A DNA stretch of 64,000 nucleotides from JAQUTK01 sp963677415 (GTDB lineage Bacteria > Bacteroidota > Bacteroidia > Bacteroidales > JAQUTK01). The translations under genes and the position numbers were made by a program. Below are positions 16,137 to 26,175 of this stretch, one piece after another. The notes under the pieces were generated by a model. It worked only from the letters and a program-made list of their open reading frames with translations. It had not been told where the DNA came from and searched no databases. The number at the start of each line of letters is the position of its first letter. The first letter of the stretch is position 1. The stretch covers positions 62,001-126,000 of the forward strand of contig CAXXFJ010000048.1 of assembly GCA_963677415.2 (NCBI GenBank), in the 5' to 3' direction.

Positions 16137-17086
16137 TATAAAGCAAGAATATAAAAGAGTAAATAAATAGTAAGAAGCAGGTAAAACAAAAGTGAGACAA
16201 ACCAGTTGTGCACTAAAGTGAAAAGATGGGCTAGCAGGGGAGTAGCGGAGAGAAAAAACAGATAGATATATAATAAGCTCTCTTTCGGATACAGGTAGGT
16301 GAGCAATAAACAGATGATTTGAAGCCATACCGTAAACTGGAGAAAAATTCTGGCTTGTATCTTGCAGTGGTAGCTGTTGGTCAGTATTTGGATGAAAGCG
16401 ATAATTGAAGAAGTCAAGGTTATTATCAAGAGGATTGCTACATGCCAGGTGAAATCGGTTGAATGGTGAAAATCAGTAATGAAGGAGTCTGCTGGAAAAG
16501 AGACTAACTCTGATTTTCCAATTACAAGATAATAACCGATTATCACCCAGTAAGGGGCCATGAACCCTAAAAGAGAGGCGAAAAAAGTCTTCCAGTTCAA
16601 GGATCGAAACTGATAGAATCCCCAATAGAAAAGAGGAATACATAGCAGTAGATGAATATTTAAAAGGGAAGCTATTGAGAAAAGTATTGCCGAATTAAAG
16701 GTGTCTACTGTTGCATTTTCTTTCTGATAGCTGAAAAAAAGCGGGAAGATCGCTGCCACAATACAAAGTCCTGCTAATGAATAGGTATATGGGAGCAAAC
16801 CAATCAGCGTACAGGTCGAAAAAAATATTGGAAAGAAGAAGGTCAGTTTTGTACGCTCACGAATGATCTGGTACTGGTTGTTGAGCATAACAATCAAAGT
16901 GGCAGTTACTGTCACAATTCCCCAATTGATAAGAATCGAAAAACGTCCATCGAGAAATCCAAAGAGAAGGTTATTATCTACTGGCAGGGTATAAAAGAGA
17001 GTCAGAGTAAGTAACAATGAAAGTATTACTGTACCGATAATTGCAAACCTGCCGGAGATAAGTGTAGATAGTAACCTGTCAGTCAT
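16136..17086 (-). CDS. polytopic membrane protein of unknown function (DUF6427-like)
   Basis: 316 residues with about ten hydrophobic segments spread over the whole length and short loops. The first begins at about residue 14 (FAIIGTVILSLLLTL). There is no soluble domain. It resembles a family confined to Bacteroidetes found next to purD and described only as membrane proteins, but I identify it by context and composition, not by a catalytic motif. It lies 6 bp behind purD and overlaps the following YqaA-like gene by one base, so the three are one transcription unit. Function unknown. Confidence 0.65.
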   Translation of the reverse strand: MTDRLLSTLISGRFAIIGTVILSLLLTLTLFYTLPVDNNLLFGFLDGRFSILINWGIVTVTATLIVMLNNQYQIIRERTKLTFFFPIFFSTCTLIGLLPYTYSLAGLCIVAAIFPLFFSYQKENATVDTFNSAILFSIASLLNIHLLLCIPLFYWGFYQFRSLNWKTFFASLLGFMAPYWVIIGYYLVIGKSELVSFPADSFITDFHHSTDFTWHVAILLIITLTSSIIAFIQILTNSYHCKIQARIFLQFTVWLQIICLLLTYLYPKESLLYIYLFFLSATPLLAHLFTLVHNWFVSLLFYLLLTIYLLFYILAL

Positions 17087-17092
17087 AGTATC

Positions 17093-18361
17093 TTATAAAT
17101 CAAAACCAATGTCTGATCTGAAATACTTTCCTTCATACTCGATGAGCTGGGCGTTTTTAAATGATTGGGCCAAAGCCTCTTCTTTTGTTTCGCCATACGA
17201 ACTGATTGCAATGACACGACCACCATTCGTCACGATATCTTCATTCGAAAATGTTGTTCCTGCATGAAACAGGAAGCTATCTTTTACTTCATCCAGACGA
17301 GTGATTATCTTCCCTTTTTCATAGTCGCCAGGATACCCTCCAGCTACAAGCATAACAGAGACTGCAAAACGAGGGTCTTCAACGAGCTCTTTGGTCTCAA
17401 GGTTTTCATCGGCAACCCCTTGCAATAAGTCGACAAAGTCGGACTTAATACGTAGCATTACTGCCTCAGTTTCAGGATCTCCCATTCGTACATTGTATTC
17501 GATGACAACAGGCTCGCCTTTGACGTTGATCAAGCCCAGGAAGATGAATCCTTTGTAATCTATTTTCTCTGCAGCAAGTCCCTTGACTGTCGGGATGATA
17601 ATCCGCTCATCTACTTTTTGCATGAAGGTCGCGTCGGCAAAAGAAACCGGAGAGACGGATCCCATACCACCGGTATTCAGTCCGCTGTCACCTATCCCGA
17701 TTCGTTTGTAATCTTTGGCAACCGGCAATACTTTATAAGACTTGCCATCTGTCATGACAAATACAGAACATTCAATGCCTGAAAGAAATTCTTCGATTAC
17801 TACAGTCTTGCTGGCATCACCAAACATACCATTCAGCATATTGGACAACTCTTCTTTAGCTTCACTCAGATCTTGAATGATAAGAACTCCTTTTCCTGCA
17901 GCCAATCCATCTGCTTTCAGAACATATGGAGCTTCCAGTTCATCCAGAAAAGCGATTCCTTCAGAAAGGTTTTTCTTCGAGATACTTTTGTAGCGAGCGG
18001 TCGGGATGTTATGACGCATCATGAAAGCTTTAGCAAAATCCTTGCTACCTTCCAGTTCGGCACCTGCTTTTGAAGGACCAATCACCGGTAATTTGCTCAG
18101 TAGTGCATCGTTCTTGAAGTAATCAGTAATACCATCCACTAAGGGGACTTCCGGACCGACCACAATCATGTTGACGTTATTGCTCAAGACAAACTCTTTT
18201 ATTGCTGCAAAGTCAGAGACTTTAATAGGAACGTTGGTGCCTACTTGCGCTGTACCAGCATTTCCAGGGGCTATGTAAAGATTCTTTACTTTCTTGCTTT
18301 GAGCTATTTTCCAAGCGATGGCATGTTCTCTTCCACCGGAGCCTACTAATAGAATATTCAT
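17093..18361 (-). CDS. purD: phosphoribosylamine-glycine ligase
   Basis: GAR synthetase, the second step of purine synthesis: 5-phosphoribosylamine + glycine + ATP. It has 422 residues. The N-domain starts NILLVGSGGREHAIAWK and contains GPEVPLVDGITDYF. The ATP-grasp region shows GPSKAGAELEGSKDFAKAFM, VLKADGLAAGKGV and GDSGLNTGGMGSVSPV. The metal and product site is EYNVRMGDPETEAV near residue 290. One base separates its start codon from the stop of the peptidase gene upstream, so it is translated from a longer message. Confidence 0.97.
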   Translation of the reverse strand: MNILLVGSGGREHAIAWKIAQSKKVKNLYIAPGNAGTAQVGTNVPIKVSDFAAIKEFVLSNNVNMIVVGPEVPLVDGITDYFKNDALLSKLPVIGPSKAGAELEGSKDFAKAFMMRHNIPTARYKSISKKNLSEGIAFLDELEAPYVLKADGLAAGKGVLIIQDLSEAKEELSNMLNGMFGDASKTVVIEEFLSGIECSVFVMTDGKSYKVLPVAKDYKRIGIGDSGLNTGGMGSVSPVSFADATFMQKVDERIIIPTVKGLAAEKIDYKGFIFLGLINVKGEPVVIEYNVRMGDPETEAVMLRIKSDFVDLLQGVADENLETKELVEDPRFAVSVMLVAGGYPGDYEKGKIITRLDEVKDSFLFHAGTTFSNEDIVTNGGRVIAISSYGETKEEALAQSFKNAQLIEYEGKYFRSDIGFDL

Positions 18362-18362
18362 A

Positions 18363-20522
18363 TCATTGTTGTTTTAAGAAATCTTCAAAATAACGGGTAA
18401 TCTTCTCATGTAAATGAATCTGGTCAGGATCAGATACATTGTGAGTATGTCCGGGATATATAAAATAGTCGGGATATGTATTTGCTTTCACACAGGCTTT
18501 TAGAAATCCGATGCTATGCTGAAGCACAACCGTGTCGTCCATATCGTCATGAATAATTAATAAACGTCCTTTCAGTTTGCCTGCATTCTCTATGAGACTG
18601 CTTTTCTTATAACCTTCCGGATTCTTTTCCGGCGTACTCATATATCTTTCTCCGTACATCACCTCATAATACTTCCAGTCGCAGACTGGACCGCCAGCTA
18701 CGCCGACCTTAAATATATCCGGGTAGCGCAGGAGTAGATTGATTGTCATGAATCCACCGAAGCTCCAGCCGTGTACTCCAAGTCGATTGCCGTCAACATA
18801 AGGAAGACTTTGGAGATACCTCGCTCCGACCACCTGGTCTTCCGCTTCGCAAATGCCAAGCTTCTTATGCGTCACCTGTTCGAACTTGATACCTCGATAG
18901 TTTGTACCTCTTCCGTCCATGCAAAAGATGATATATCCCTTTTGAGCCATGTATAGCTCCCAACCACGATAGTTTGCCAACCAGCTATTGGCTACCATCT
19001 GTGACTTTGGACCACCATATACATATACTACTGCGGGATATTTCTTTTTTGGATCGAAGTTGACAGGTTTTACCATGCGGTAATACAAATCATATTGTCC
19101 ATCTGCAGACTTGAGTGTGCCTAATGAAATCTCAGGTCGGTCAAAATCAGTAAAAGGATCGGAAGAGGTCAGAATCGTTGTCTTTTTCAGATTCTTAGTC
19201 TGAATCAATTCCGAAGTTCTCGGAGTATTTATTGCCGTATATGTATCAGCAAGATATTTACCGGATCCACTAAGTTTGGCATTGTGAACGCCTTCCGGAG
19301 TACTTAGCAAAGTCCTTTTCCCATTTTTCATATCAACCTTCCATATAGTCTTATCAATCGGACTATTTTCTGTTGAGACAATATAGGTGGTATTCTCTTC
19401 CTCATTCATTCCAAGGATATCAACAACGGTCCATTTACCTGAGGTCAGTTGTTTGTCCAAAGTTCCATCCATATTATATAGGTAAAGATGGTTGAAACCA
19501 TCACGTACACTTTGCCAGATGAATTGCGAACTTCTTTTTAGAAATAATGCCGGATGTTCGGGTTCAACATACTTCTCGCTATGTTCAGAAATTAGCTCCT
19601 TTGTAACTTTTCCGGTATGAATATCATAACTTTTGAGGCAGCAATCAGTTTGGTCCCGATTCAGTTCCGCAATAAACAATTGTTGTTCGTCCGGTGTCCA
19701 CGAGAGATTGGTAAAGTAACGATCCAACGGTTCGCCCGTTTGCAGATACGACAATTTGTTGTTGAGGATATCATAGATACCGATAGTAACTTGATGACTA
19801 GCCATACCTGCCATCGGGTATTTCACAAGCTTTACTTCGGCCTCTCGGGCGGAGATGTCCACGATAGGGTAACTGCCAACCATTGATTCATCCATTCGGT
19901 AAAAAGCAAGATAGTTTCCTTTGGGTGACCAAAAGATCCCTTTGTTGATGCCAAACTCATTACGATGAACAGCTGTGCCGCAGGTTACCTCCGGATCACT
20001 CTCCTGGGATACTTGAGTTACGGTTCCTTTTTCATCAATAATAAAGACGTTCTTTCCTTCAGTGAAAGCAAATTTCTGAGCAGTGGGTGAAAGAGAACGA
20101 TTGGTATACGAATCATTCATCGGGATATGGCACAATATCTTCTTTGCTTTCCAATCTATTTGAAAGTAATTCTTATTTGTCTGAAATTGAATGATTGTTT
20201 CTGCTCCGTTGGGAAAGGCTACTTGGGGGAATCCTTTCAGGCTATCCTCCTTAGCTGATACCAACAGGTTGTTTATATCATCCAAAGAGAAGAGATGTTT
20301 GTTTTTCCCGTTGCGCACATCCGTAGTCACAAAGGATTTTCCAATTTCCTGCACACAGCAATCGCCCCACCAGCCCAACTGGCGAAGGCTTTCCATACGA
20401 AGGCTGTCAGCATTCTTTCCGGCAGACATTACATCATCTAAGGTAAACGTTCTTTTTTGGCCGGATATATTCATACAACACAATTGAAGAATTACAATAA
20501 AGATATAATAGGATCGTGTCAT
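18363..20522 (-). CDS. dipeptidyl peptidase IV family serine protease (S9B)
   Basis: Secreted or periplasmic exopeptidase releasing X-Pro dipeptides from peptide N-termini. 719 residues with a signal peptide (YYIFIVILQLCCMNISG). The N-terminal beta-propeller domain spans about residues 60-480. The C-terminal alpha/beta hydrolase domain carries the nucleophile in GWSFGG near residue 588, Asp in HDDMDDTVVL near 660 and His in YPGHTHN near 691. A glutamate pair typical of DPP4 active sites may be the FYRMDESM segment. A Cys-Cys near the signal end could be a lipobox but does not fit well. It forms an operon with purD (1 bp gap). Confidence 0.92.
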   Translation of the reverse strand: MTRSYYIFIVILQLCCMNISGQKRTFTLDDVMSAGKNADSLRMESLRQLGWWGDCCVQEIGKSFVTTDVRNGKNKHLFSLDDINNLLVSAKEDSLKGFPQVAFPNGAETIIQFQTNKNYFQIDWKAKKILCHIPMNDSYTNRSLSPTAQKFAFTEGKNVFIIDEKGTVTQVSQESDPEVTCGTAVHRNEFGINKGIFWSPKGNYLAFYRMDESMVGSYPIVDISAREAEVKLVKYPMAGMASHQVTIGIYDILNNKLSYLQTGEPLDRYFTNLSWTPDEQQLFIAELNRDQTDCCLKSYDIHTGKVTKELISEHSEKYVEPEHPALFLKRSSQFIWQSVRDGFNHLYLYNMDGTLDKQLTSGKWTVVDILGMNEEENTTYIVSTENSPIDKTIWKVDMKNGKRTLLSTPEGVHNAKLSGSGKYLADTYTAINTPRTSELIQTKNLKKTTILTSSDPFTDFDRPEISLGTLKSADGQYDLYYRMVKPVNFDPKKKYPAVVYVYGGPKSQMVANSWLANYRGWELYMAQKGYIIFCMDGRGTNYRGIKFEQVTHKKLGICEAEDQVVGARYLQSLPYVDGNRLGVHGWSFGGFMTINLLLRYPDIFKVGVAGGPVCDWKYYEVMYGERYMSTPEKNPEGYKKSSLIENAGKLKGRLLIIHDDMDDTVVLQHSIGFLKACVKANTYPDYFIYPGHTHNVSDPDQIHLHEKITRYFEDFLKQQ

Positions 20523-20538
20523 AAATTGAGTGAAAGAG

Positions 20539-21733
20539 TTATTGACTGTCTGTTTTCTTTTTTTCCACCAGATCTTTCTTTGTAGGGAGAGTTATATTTC
20601 CCCCCAAAAATCTGGTATTTACGGAATTCGCATTCCAAGGACCCATTCATCAGAGGAATCTTTCTAGCAGGTTTGAGACCAATCTTTTCAAAAACATTCT
20701 TCCTGATAACTTATTATCCATGCATCGTATCCGGTAAATACATGTTTCAACCTTTCTCCGATCATCGCATACAGTCCGAGCAGGTCACGTGATGTAATGC
20801 GTTCACCATATGGAGGATTGGTTATTAACATTCCATTCTTCGGAGGTTCTGAATATTGCTGAAAAGCCTTTGTAGTCAGTTCAATGTACTTTTTAACTCC
20901 TGCGCTTGTAATGTTCTTCATGGCTATTTCGCAGGCGACAGGAGATATATCAGCTCCGTAAATCTTGTAATCAAACTTCCTTTCGTCGCTTTCATCGTTG
21001 AAGACTTTTTCAAAACAAATGTTCGTCAAAGTCAGGCCATTTCTCAAAAGCAAACTCTTTCCTATATATTCCCGGTGGAATATTCAGGGCAATCATTGCA
21101 GCTTCAATTAATAAAGTTCCAGATCCACACATCGGATCAATCAGATTACACTGCCCATCCCATCCGGCAAGAAGTAACATACCTGCAGCCAAGACTTCAT
21201 TCAGAGGAGCTTCGGTCTGTTCAATACGATAACCTCTCTTGTGGAGCGATTCTCCCGAACTGTCAAGAGAGACGGTGCATTGGCTGTGTGAAATGTGAAT
21301 ATTGATATATACGTCAGGCTTGACAATACGTACTGAAGGACGTTCACCGTATTTTTCATTGAAATAGTCTGCAATTGCATCTTTGGTTTTGTAGGCAACA
21401 AATTTCGAATGTTTAAACTTATCGGAGTAAATTACCGGATCTACTGCAAACGTTCTCTTCACATCCATGTAACGCTCCCATTTGATCTTTTTGACTGCTT
21501 CATACACTTCATCAGCACTTTCTGCCTTGAATTTGTAGATTGGTTTCAAGATACGCAGCGCGGTGCGACAATGAAGATTAGCCTTGTACATCATTTCCTG
21601 ATTGCCATTGAATGATACCATCCTACGGCCAATTTCAGTGACTTCTGCTCCTATAGAGGTTAATTCATTTGCTAATACTTGTTCAAGGCCTTGAAATGTT
21701 TTTAGCGACTAATTCAGATTGTTGATTGTCCAC
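20539..21733 (-). CDS. THUMP-domain class I SAM-dependent rRNA methyltransferase, reading frame interrupted three times
   Basis: RlmL/RlmK-type enzyme methylating guanine or adenine in 23S rRNA. Pieces in order: N-terminal LKTFQGLEQVLANEL, THUMP region (LHCRTALRILKPIYKF, FKHSKFVAYKTKDAIADYF), SAM motif DPMCGSGTLLIEAAM, catalytic NPPYGER, and the C-terminal FRKYQIF. The frame breaks at three runs, each with one extra base: T5 at 21699-21703, A4 at 21012-21015 and A5 at 20690-20694 (plus-strand view). Removing one base at each restores a continuous protein of about 390 residues. The start (GTG 21733) and the final stop (20539, or 20519 in another frame) are uncertain. Breaks only at homopolymers suggest sequence error, not a true pseudogene. 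Confidence 0.75.
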
Positions 21734-21815
21734 GTTGTGAGAATAATTCAGTAAATAACATTAATAAATAAAGCAGGCCGGCCTATTGCAAACCGACCTG
21801 TTTCCGTCGCTCTTT

Positions 21816-22132
21816 TTAAAGAAGCTTTTCCAGTTTTCCTTCCAGAACAATTTTTGTTGTAAGTCCTACATTCTTGTCTACAAGTGTTCCATCTTTAAAA
21901 AATAGAACTGTAGGAATACTCATGATACCATAATCCGAACATGTATCTGGATTAGCATCAACATCCATCTTTCCGATTGTAATCTTGCCTTCATATTGTT
22001 TGGCAAGTTCTTCAATAATTGGTCCTAATGTACGGCAAGGGACCGCACCCACTCTGCCCAAAAGTCTACAGCAAACGGGTTACCTGAGGCAAGTAATTCC
22101 TTAAAACTGTCATCTGTAATTTGTAATGCCAT
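21816..22132 (-). CDS. trxA: thioredoxin, frame interrupted at the active site
   Basis: Small disulfide reductase. The start ATG 22132 gives MALQITDDSFKELL and VDFWAEW. The frame is lost exactly at the expected WCGPC and regained as CRTLGPIIEELAKQ, KMDVDANP, SIPTVLFFKDG. Two extra bases explain this: one in C3 at 22048-22050 and one in A2 at 22037-22038 (plus strand). Dropping both gives a normal 104-residue thioredoxin with an intact WCGPC. The pattern equals that of the two neighbouring genes, so I read it as sequence error. The gene has its own -7 box and also lies 75 bp behind dnaE. Confidence 0.85.
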
Positions 22133-22176
22133 CTTTAAAACTCTTTTATTATACTATTAGTAATTGATTCAGCTTT

Positions 22177-22184
22177 CAAAGATA
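22177..22184 (-). promoter_or_regulatory. -7 box for trxA
   Basis: On the minus strand TATCTTTG, a full TAnnTTTG match, 44 bp before the trxA ATG. It suggests trxA is also transcribed apart from dnaE. Confidence 0.45.
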
Positions 22185-22207
22185 CAATGTTTTTTTTTAT
22201 TGACAGT

Positions 22208-25200
22208 CTAATTGATTTGAAAAGCTATGTTTTCATTTCTGTTTAGGTAATCAATCAAATCGCGGTTAACATTGATTTTAAAATCGTCTGATCTTAATTG
22301 CACCCTATAACCTGTTTCTTCATCTACAAGATTGAAGTAGACCATTGTTTCACCCTTTTGGTTATCTGTAAGAACATCCAACTCATTAATAAACACATCA
22401 TCAATAGCCTCTGCCGGCATTGAGATGGTCAGGCGTTTAATGATGTACTCTTTTACACTATCCCAACTCCTCTACAGAAGTAATGACGAAATCTAATTCG
22501 TTTTCTTTGAAGCGGTGAGCTTGCATTTTTCCTTGGATAAGTAGGAAAAATCCTTTTTTCATATATTTGCTATAGTCAATATAGTTTTTGCCAAATAGTG
22601 CAACCTCTGAACTCCCGGAGTAATCTTCAATCTTTGCGATTCCATATGGTTTTCCGCTTTTTGTAAGTCCTTCCCTGAAATTTTCCACAAGTCCTCCCAT
22701 CCGGATGTCCAGATCTTTCAGACTTTCTTTATCTTCAGCAAAATTCTTTAAGGTGGTGTTGCAGTAGTAATTTAGGATCATGTAATATTGATCCAAAGGG
22801 TGAGCTGAGAGATAAATACCGATTAACTCCTTTTCTTTGTTCAGCCGTTCAATCTCTGGCCAACGTTCTGTTGATGGGATTTCAGGGGTCGCGATCTCAA
22901 TCCCGCTATCCTCGCCAAACAATGAATTCTTTGACATCAAATGATCCAATTGGTATTTGTTGCCGTATCGTATCAAACTGTCAAGAAATGGTTCTCCCTT
23001 GCTGTTTAAGGCGCAATATTGTTCACGTGTAACTTCAGTGAAGTTGTCGAAACCGCCAGCAAGAGCGAGACATTCAACATTCTTTTTATTGCAGGACGAG
23101 AGATTTATGCGTTGAATGAAATTGAATATGCCGGTGAAAGGTCCATTGGCTTCACGCTCATCCAGAATATTTTGCACTGCATTCTCGCCGACACCTTTGA
23201 TTGCACAAAGACCAAAACGAATGTTTCCTGTTTTAGTCACCGTAAATTTTTTATTACTCTCATTGACATCAGGACCTAATACTTGGATTCCCATTGTCTT
23301 GCATTCATCCATAAATCTCGAGATGTCGGCGATATCGGATATATTGCGGCTTAATACAGCTGCCATATATTCTGAAGGGTAGTTTGCTTTCAGATAGGCA
23401 GTTTGGAAAGCTATCCATGAATAGCATGTAGCATGAGACTTATTGAAAGCGTATGAGGCAAACTTTTCCCAATCTCCCCATATCTTTTCTAAAACTTTTG
23501 GGTCGTAACCGTTTTTCTTTCCGCCTTCTATAAACTGTGGCTTCATGTGATCCAGTTTGTCTCTGAGCTTCTTGCCCATTGCTTTTCGAAGTGAATCCGA
23601 TTCACCGCGGGTGAAGTTTGCCAGCAAACGAGATAAAAGCATCACCTGTTCCTGATAAACAGTGATACCATAGGTGTCTTTTAGATACTTTTCCATGATT
23701 GGAATGTCGTATTCAATTTTTTCAATCCCATGTTTACGGTTAATAAATTGAGGTATATACGACATAGGTCCAGGACGATACAACGCATTCATTGCTATAA
23801 GATCCTCAAAAGTCGATGGCTTAAGTTCTTTCAAGTATTTCTGCATTCCTGCCGACTCGAATTGGAAGGTGCCGACGGTGCGTCCTTCGCAATATAGCTG
23901 GTAAGTAGTAGTATCGTTAAAATCGATATTTTCAATATCCAGCGTAATAGAATGGCGTAGCCTGATATTTTCAATAGCTTCTTTGATAATTGACAATGTT
24001 TTCAATCCTAGAAAGTCCATTTTAATTAGTCCGGTCTCTTCGATGACAGACCCCTCATACTGGGTGACAAGCATCTTTTCTCCGGATATCTTATCATCAG
24101 CAGTGCTCACCGGTACCCAATCTGTAATGTCATCGCGGCAGATAATCGTACCACATGCGTGCACTCCAGTATTTCTCACATTACCTTCCAGCATCTGAGC
24201 ATACTTCATCGTGTTTCGAATCTTATCATCCGCATTGTTGCAGGCATCCTGAAGTTCTTGTACGTTCCTGATACAATTCTTTAAATTTATCTTTTGAGTC
24301 TTTCCGTCAATCTCAGGTAAACGATCAGGAATCAACTTTGTTAGACGATCTGATTCTGACAAGGATAACTTTTCGACGCGTGCTACATCTTTAATTGCCA
24401 TTTTGGTAGCCATCGTACCATATGTAATGATATGAGCCACTTTTTCTGAACCGTACTTTTCCGTTACCCAACGTAATACATCACCACGTCCGTCATCATC
24501 AAAGTCGATATCGATATCTGGCAGAGAAATACGATCAGGATTTAAGAAACGTTCAAACAGTAGATCGAACTTAATTGGATCAATAAGTGTAATACCTAAA
24601 CAGTAGGCAACAGCCGATCCGGCAGCCGAACCACGTCCTGGACCCACGGAAACACCCATCTTACGTGCAGCATTAATAAAGTCTTGAACTATAAGAAAAT
24701 AACCAGGGAATCCCATGTGTTTAATAGTTTCAAGTTCGAAATCAATCCGTTCTTTTTGCTCTTCATTCATTTCTCCCCATCGTTTTTCGGCACCCTTGTA
24801 TGTTAGGTGTCTAAGATATTCATTGTCATCGTCAAAACCATCTGGTTTAGGGAAGTTTGGTAGGATGGGATCATTATCTATAGAGTAAAACTCCACCTTA
24901 TCAAATATCTCAAGTGTATTCGAGAGCGCTTCTGGAACATCAGAGAAGAGCTCATTCATCTCTTCTCTCGTTTTCATCCATTCTTGTTTAGAGTAGAGCA
25001 TTCGGTTAATATCATCCAGATCTTTACCAGTACTTAAACAAATTAAATGATCGTGAGCTTCAGCATTTTCTTCGTTTACAAAGTGAACATCATTTGTACA
25101 AATCAGCTTGATTCCGTGTTTTCTTGAGAGTCTTATCAATTCAGCATTAACCTTTTGCTGCATAGGATAAGCTTCATAATTTGCTCGTGCTACTGTAGCT

Positions 25201-25868
25201 TTGTGCCTTTGGAGTTCAAGATAATAATCTTCTCCAAACAAGTTTTTGTACCAGGAGATTGCTTCTTCTGCTTCTTCTAGCTTATCTGCAAAAATATACC
25301 TGGGAACCTCTCCTGCAAGGCAGGCAGAAGTGACAATAAGTCCTTCATGATATTTTTCAAGTTCAAATCGATCTGTTCGTGGTCTGTAATAGTGTCCTTC
25401 TGTCCATGCTTTTGATACAAGCTTAATCAGATTGTGGTATCCGGTTTCATTTTTTGCCAATACGATTAAGTGGTGTCCGCTCTTATCATCCTTATCCTTT
25501 TTATCAAATAGCCGGTTTCGGGCCACATACATTTCACAACCTAGGATTGGTTTGAAAAGGCTTTCTTGTATTTTTTTAACGGCATCAAAGCAGTTCTTTA
25601 GTTCGGACTTATTATCCTCTGCGCCTGTCTCTTGTGATTCAATTGAGGCGATCTGATTTTTTATTTTCTGAATTTCTATCTTTTTGTCGCCATTCTTTTT
25701 CTTTACATAGTTATAGAATTCTTTAATCCCAAACATACTGCCATGGTCAGTAAGAGCAATACCTTTCATGTTATTATTTATTGCTTTATCTACCAGGGCT
25801 TGAATACTGGCTTGCCCGTCCAGTAAAGAGTATTGAGAGTGGACATGGATATGAATGAAATCCTGCAT
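22208..25868 (-). CDS. dnaE: DNA polymerase III alpha subunit, one apparent frameshift near the 3-prime end
   Basis: Replicative polymerase. Start at ATG 25868 (MQDFIHIHVHSQYSLLDG); the open frame upstream is leader. The PHP domain is at the N-terminus, the palm carries PDIDIDFDDDGRGDV near residue 455, and the tail holds HhH and OB-fold segments (LTKSGKPYGIAKIEDYSG). The main frame stops after FVITSVEELG at 22458. One extra base in C3 at 22462-22464 (plus strand) accounts for this: without it the protein continues SVKEYIIKRLTISMPAEA to the stop at 22208, about 1219 residues. The separate 70-residue frame at 22208-22420 is therefore the dnaE C-terminus and not a gene. Confidence 0.93.
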
Positions 25869-26175
25869 AAAAAAGAAAATTATTTGATGTAGGGCATAAA
25901 GATACAAAGCCTCTTTTGATTGAACACAAAATCTATTCTGTTTTTGCAAATAAATAAATAAAGAATAGCTTGTCTAGGTATTTATCATACTAAAGTTGTT
26001 ATTCATGCATTTTTGTTGAGATATTGAATTAATTTGGACAGTTACTTGTAAGACTAAACTATTTTTCTTTACTTTGGGCGCTTTTTAGGGAGTTCTCATA
26101 TTGAATGGAGTTCCATAAGGAGGTTTGTTTTAATTGATTTATAAATAGTTTTCATACAATTTAATTTTTATTGCC
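25869..26175. other. divergent intergenic region between dnaE and the galactose genes
   Basis: No gene. On the minus strand TATCTTTA (about 25893-25900), with a TTTG about 22 bp further out, is a fair dnaE promoter candidate. On the plus strand TACTTTGG (26070-26077), with TTG 21 bp upstream, may start the galactose operon. Both are imperfect. Confidence 0.4.

Noticed and set aside
21816..22132. Programmed frameshifting in trxA
   Set aside because: Two separate one-base gains inside the WCGPC codons do not resemble any recoding signal and recur in the neighbours.
22208..22420. Separate hypothetical gene after dnaE
   Set aside because: It is the displaced C-terminus of dnaE, joined by removing one base.
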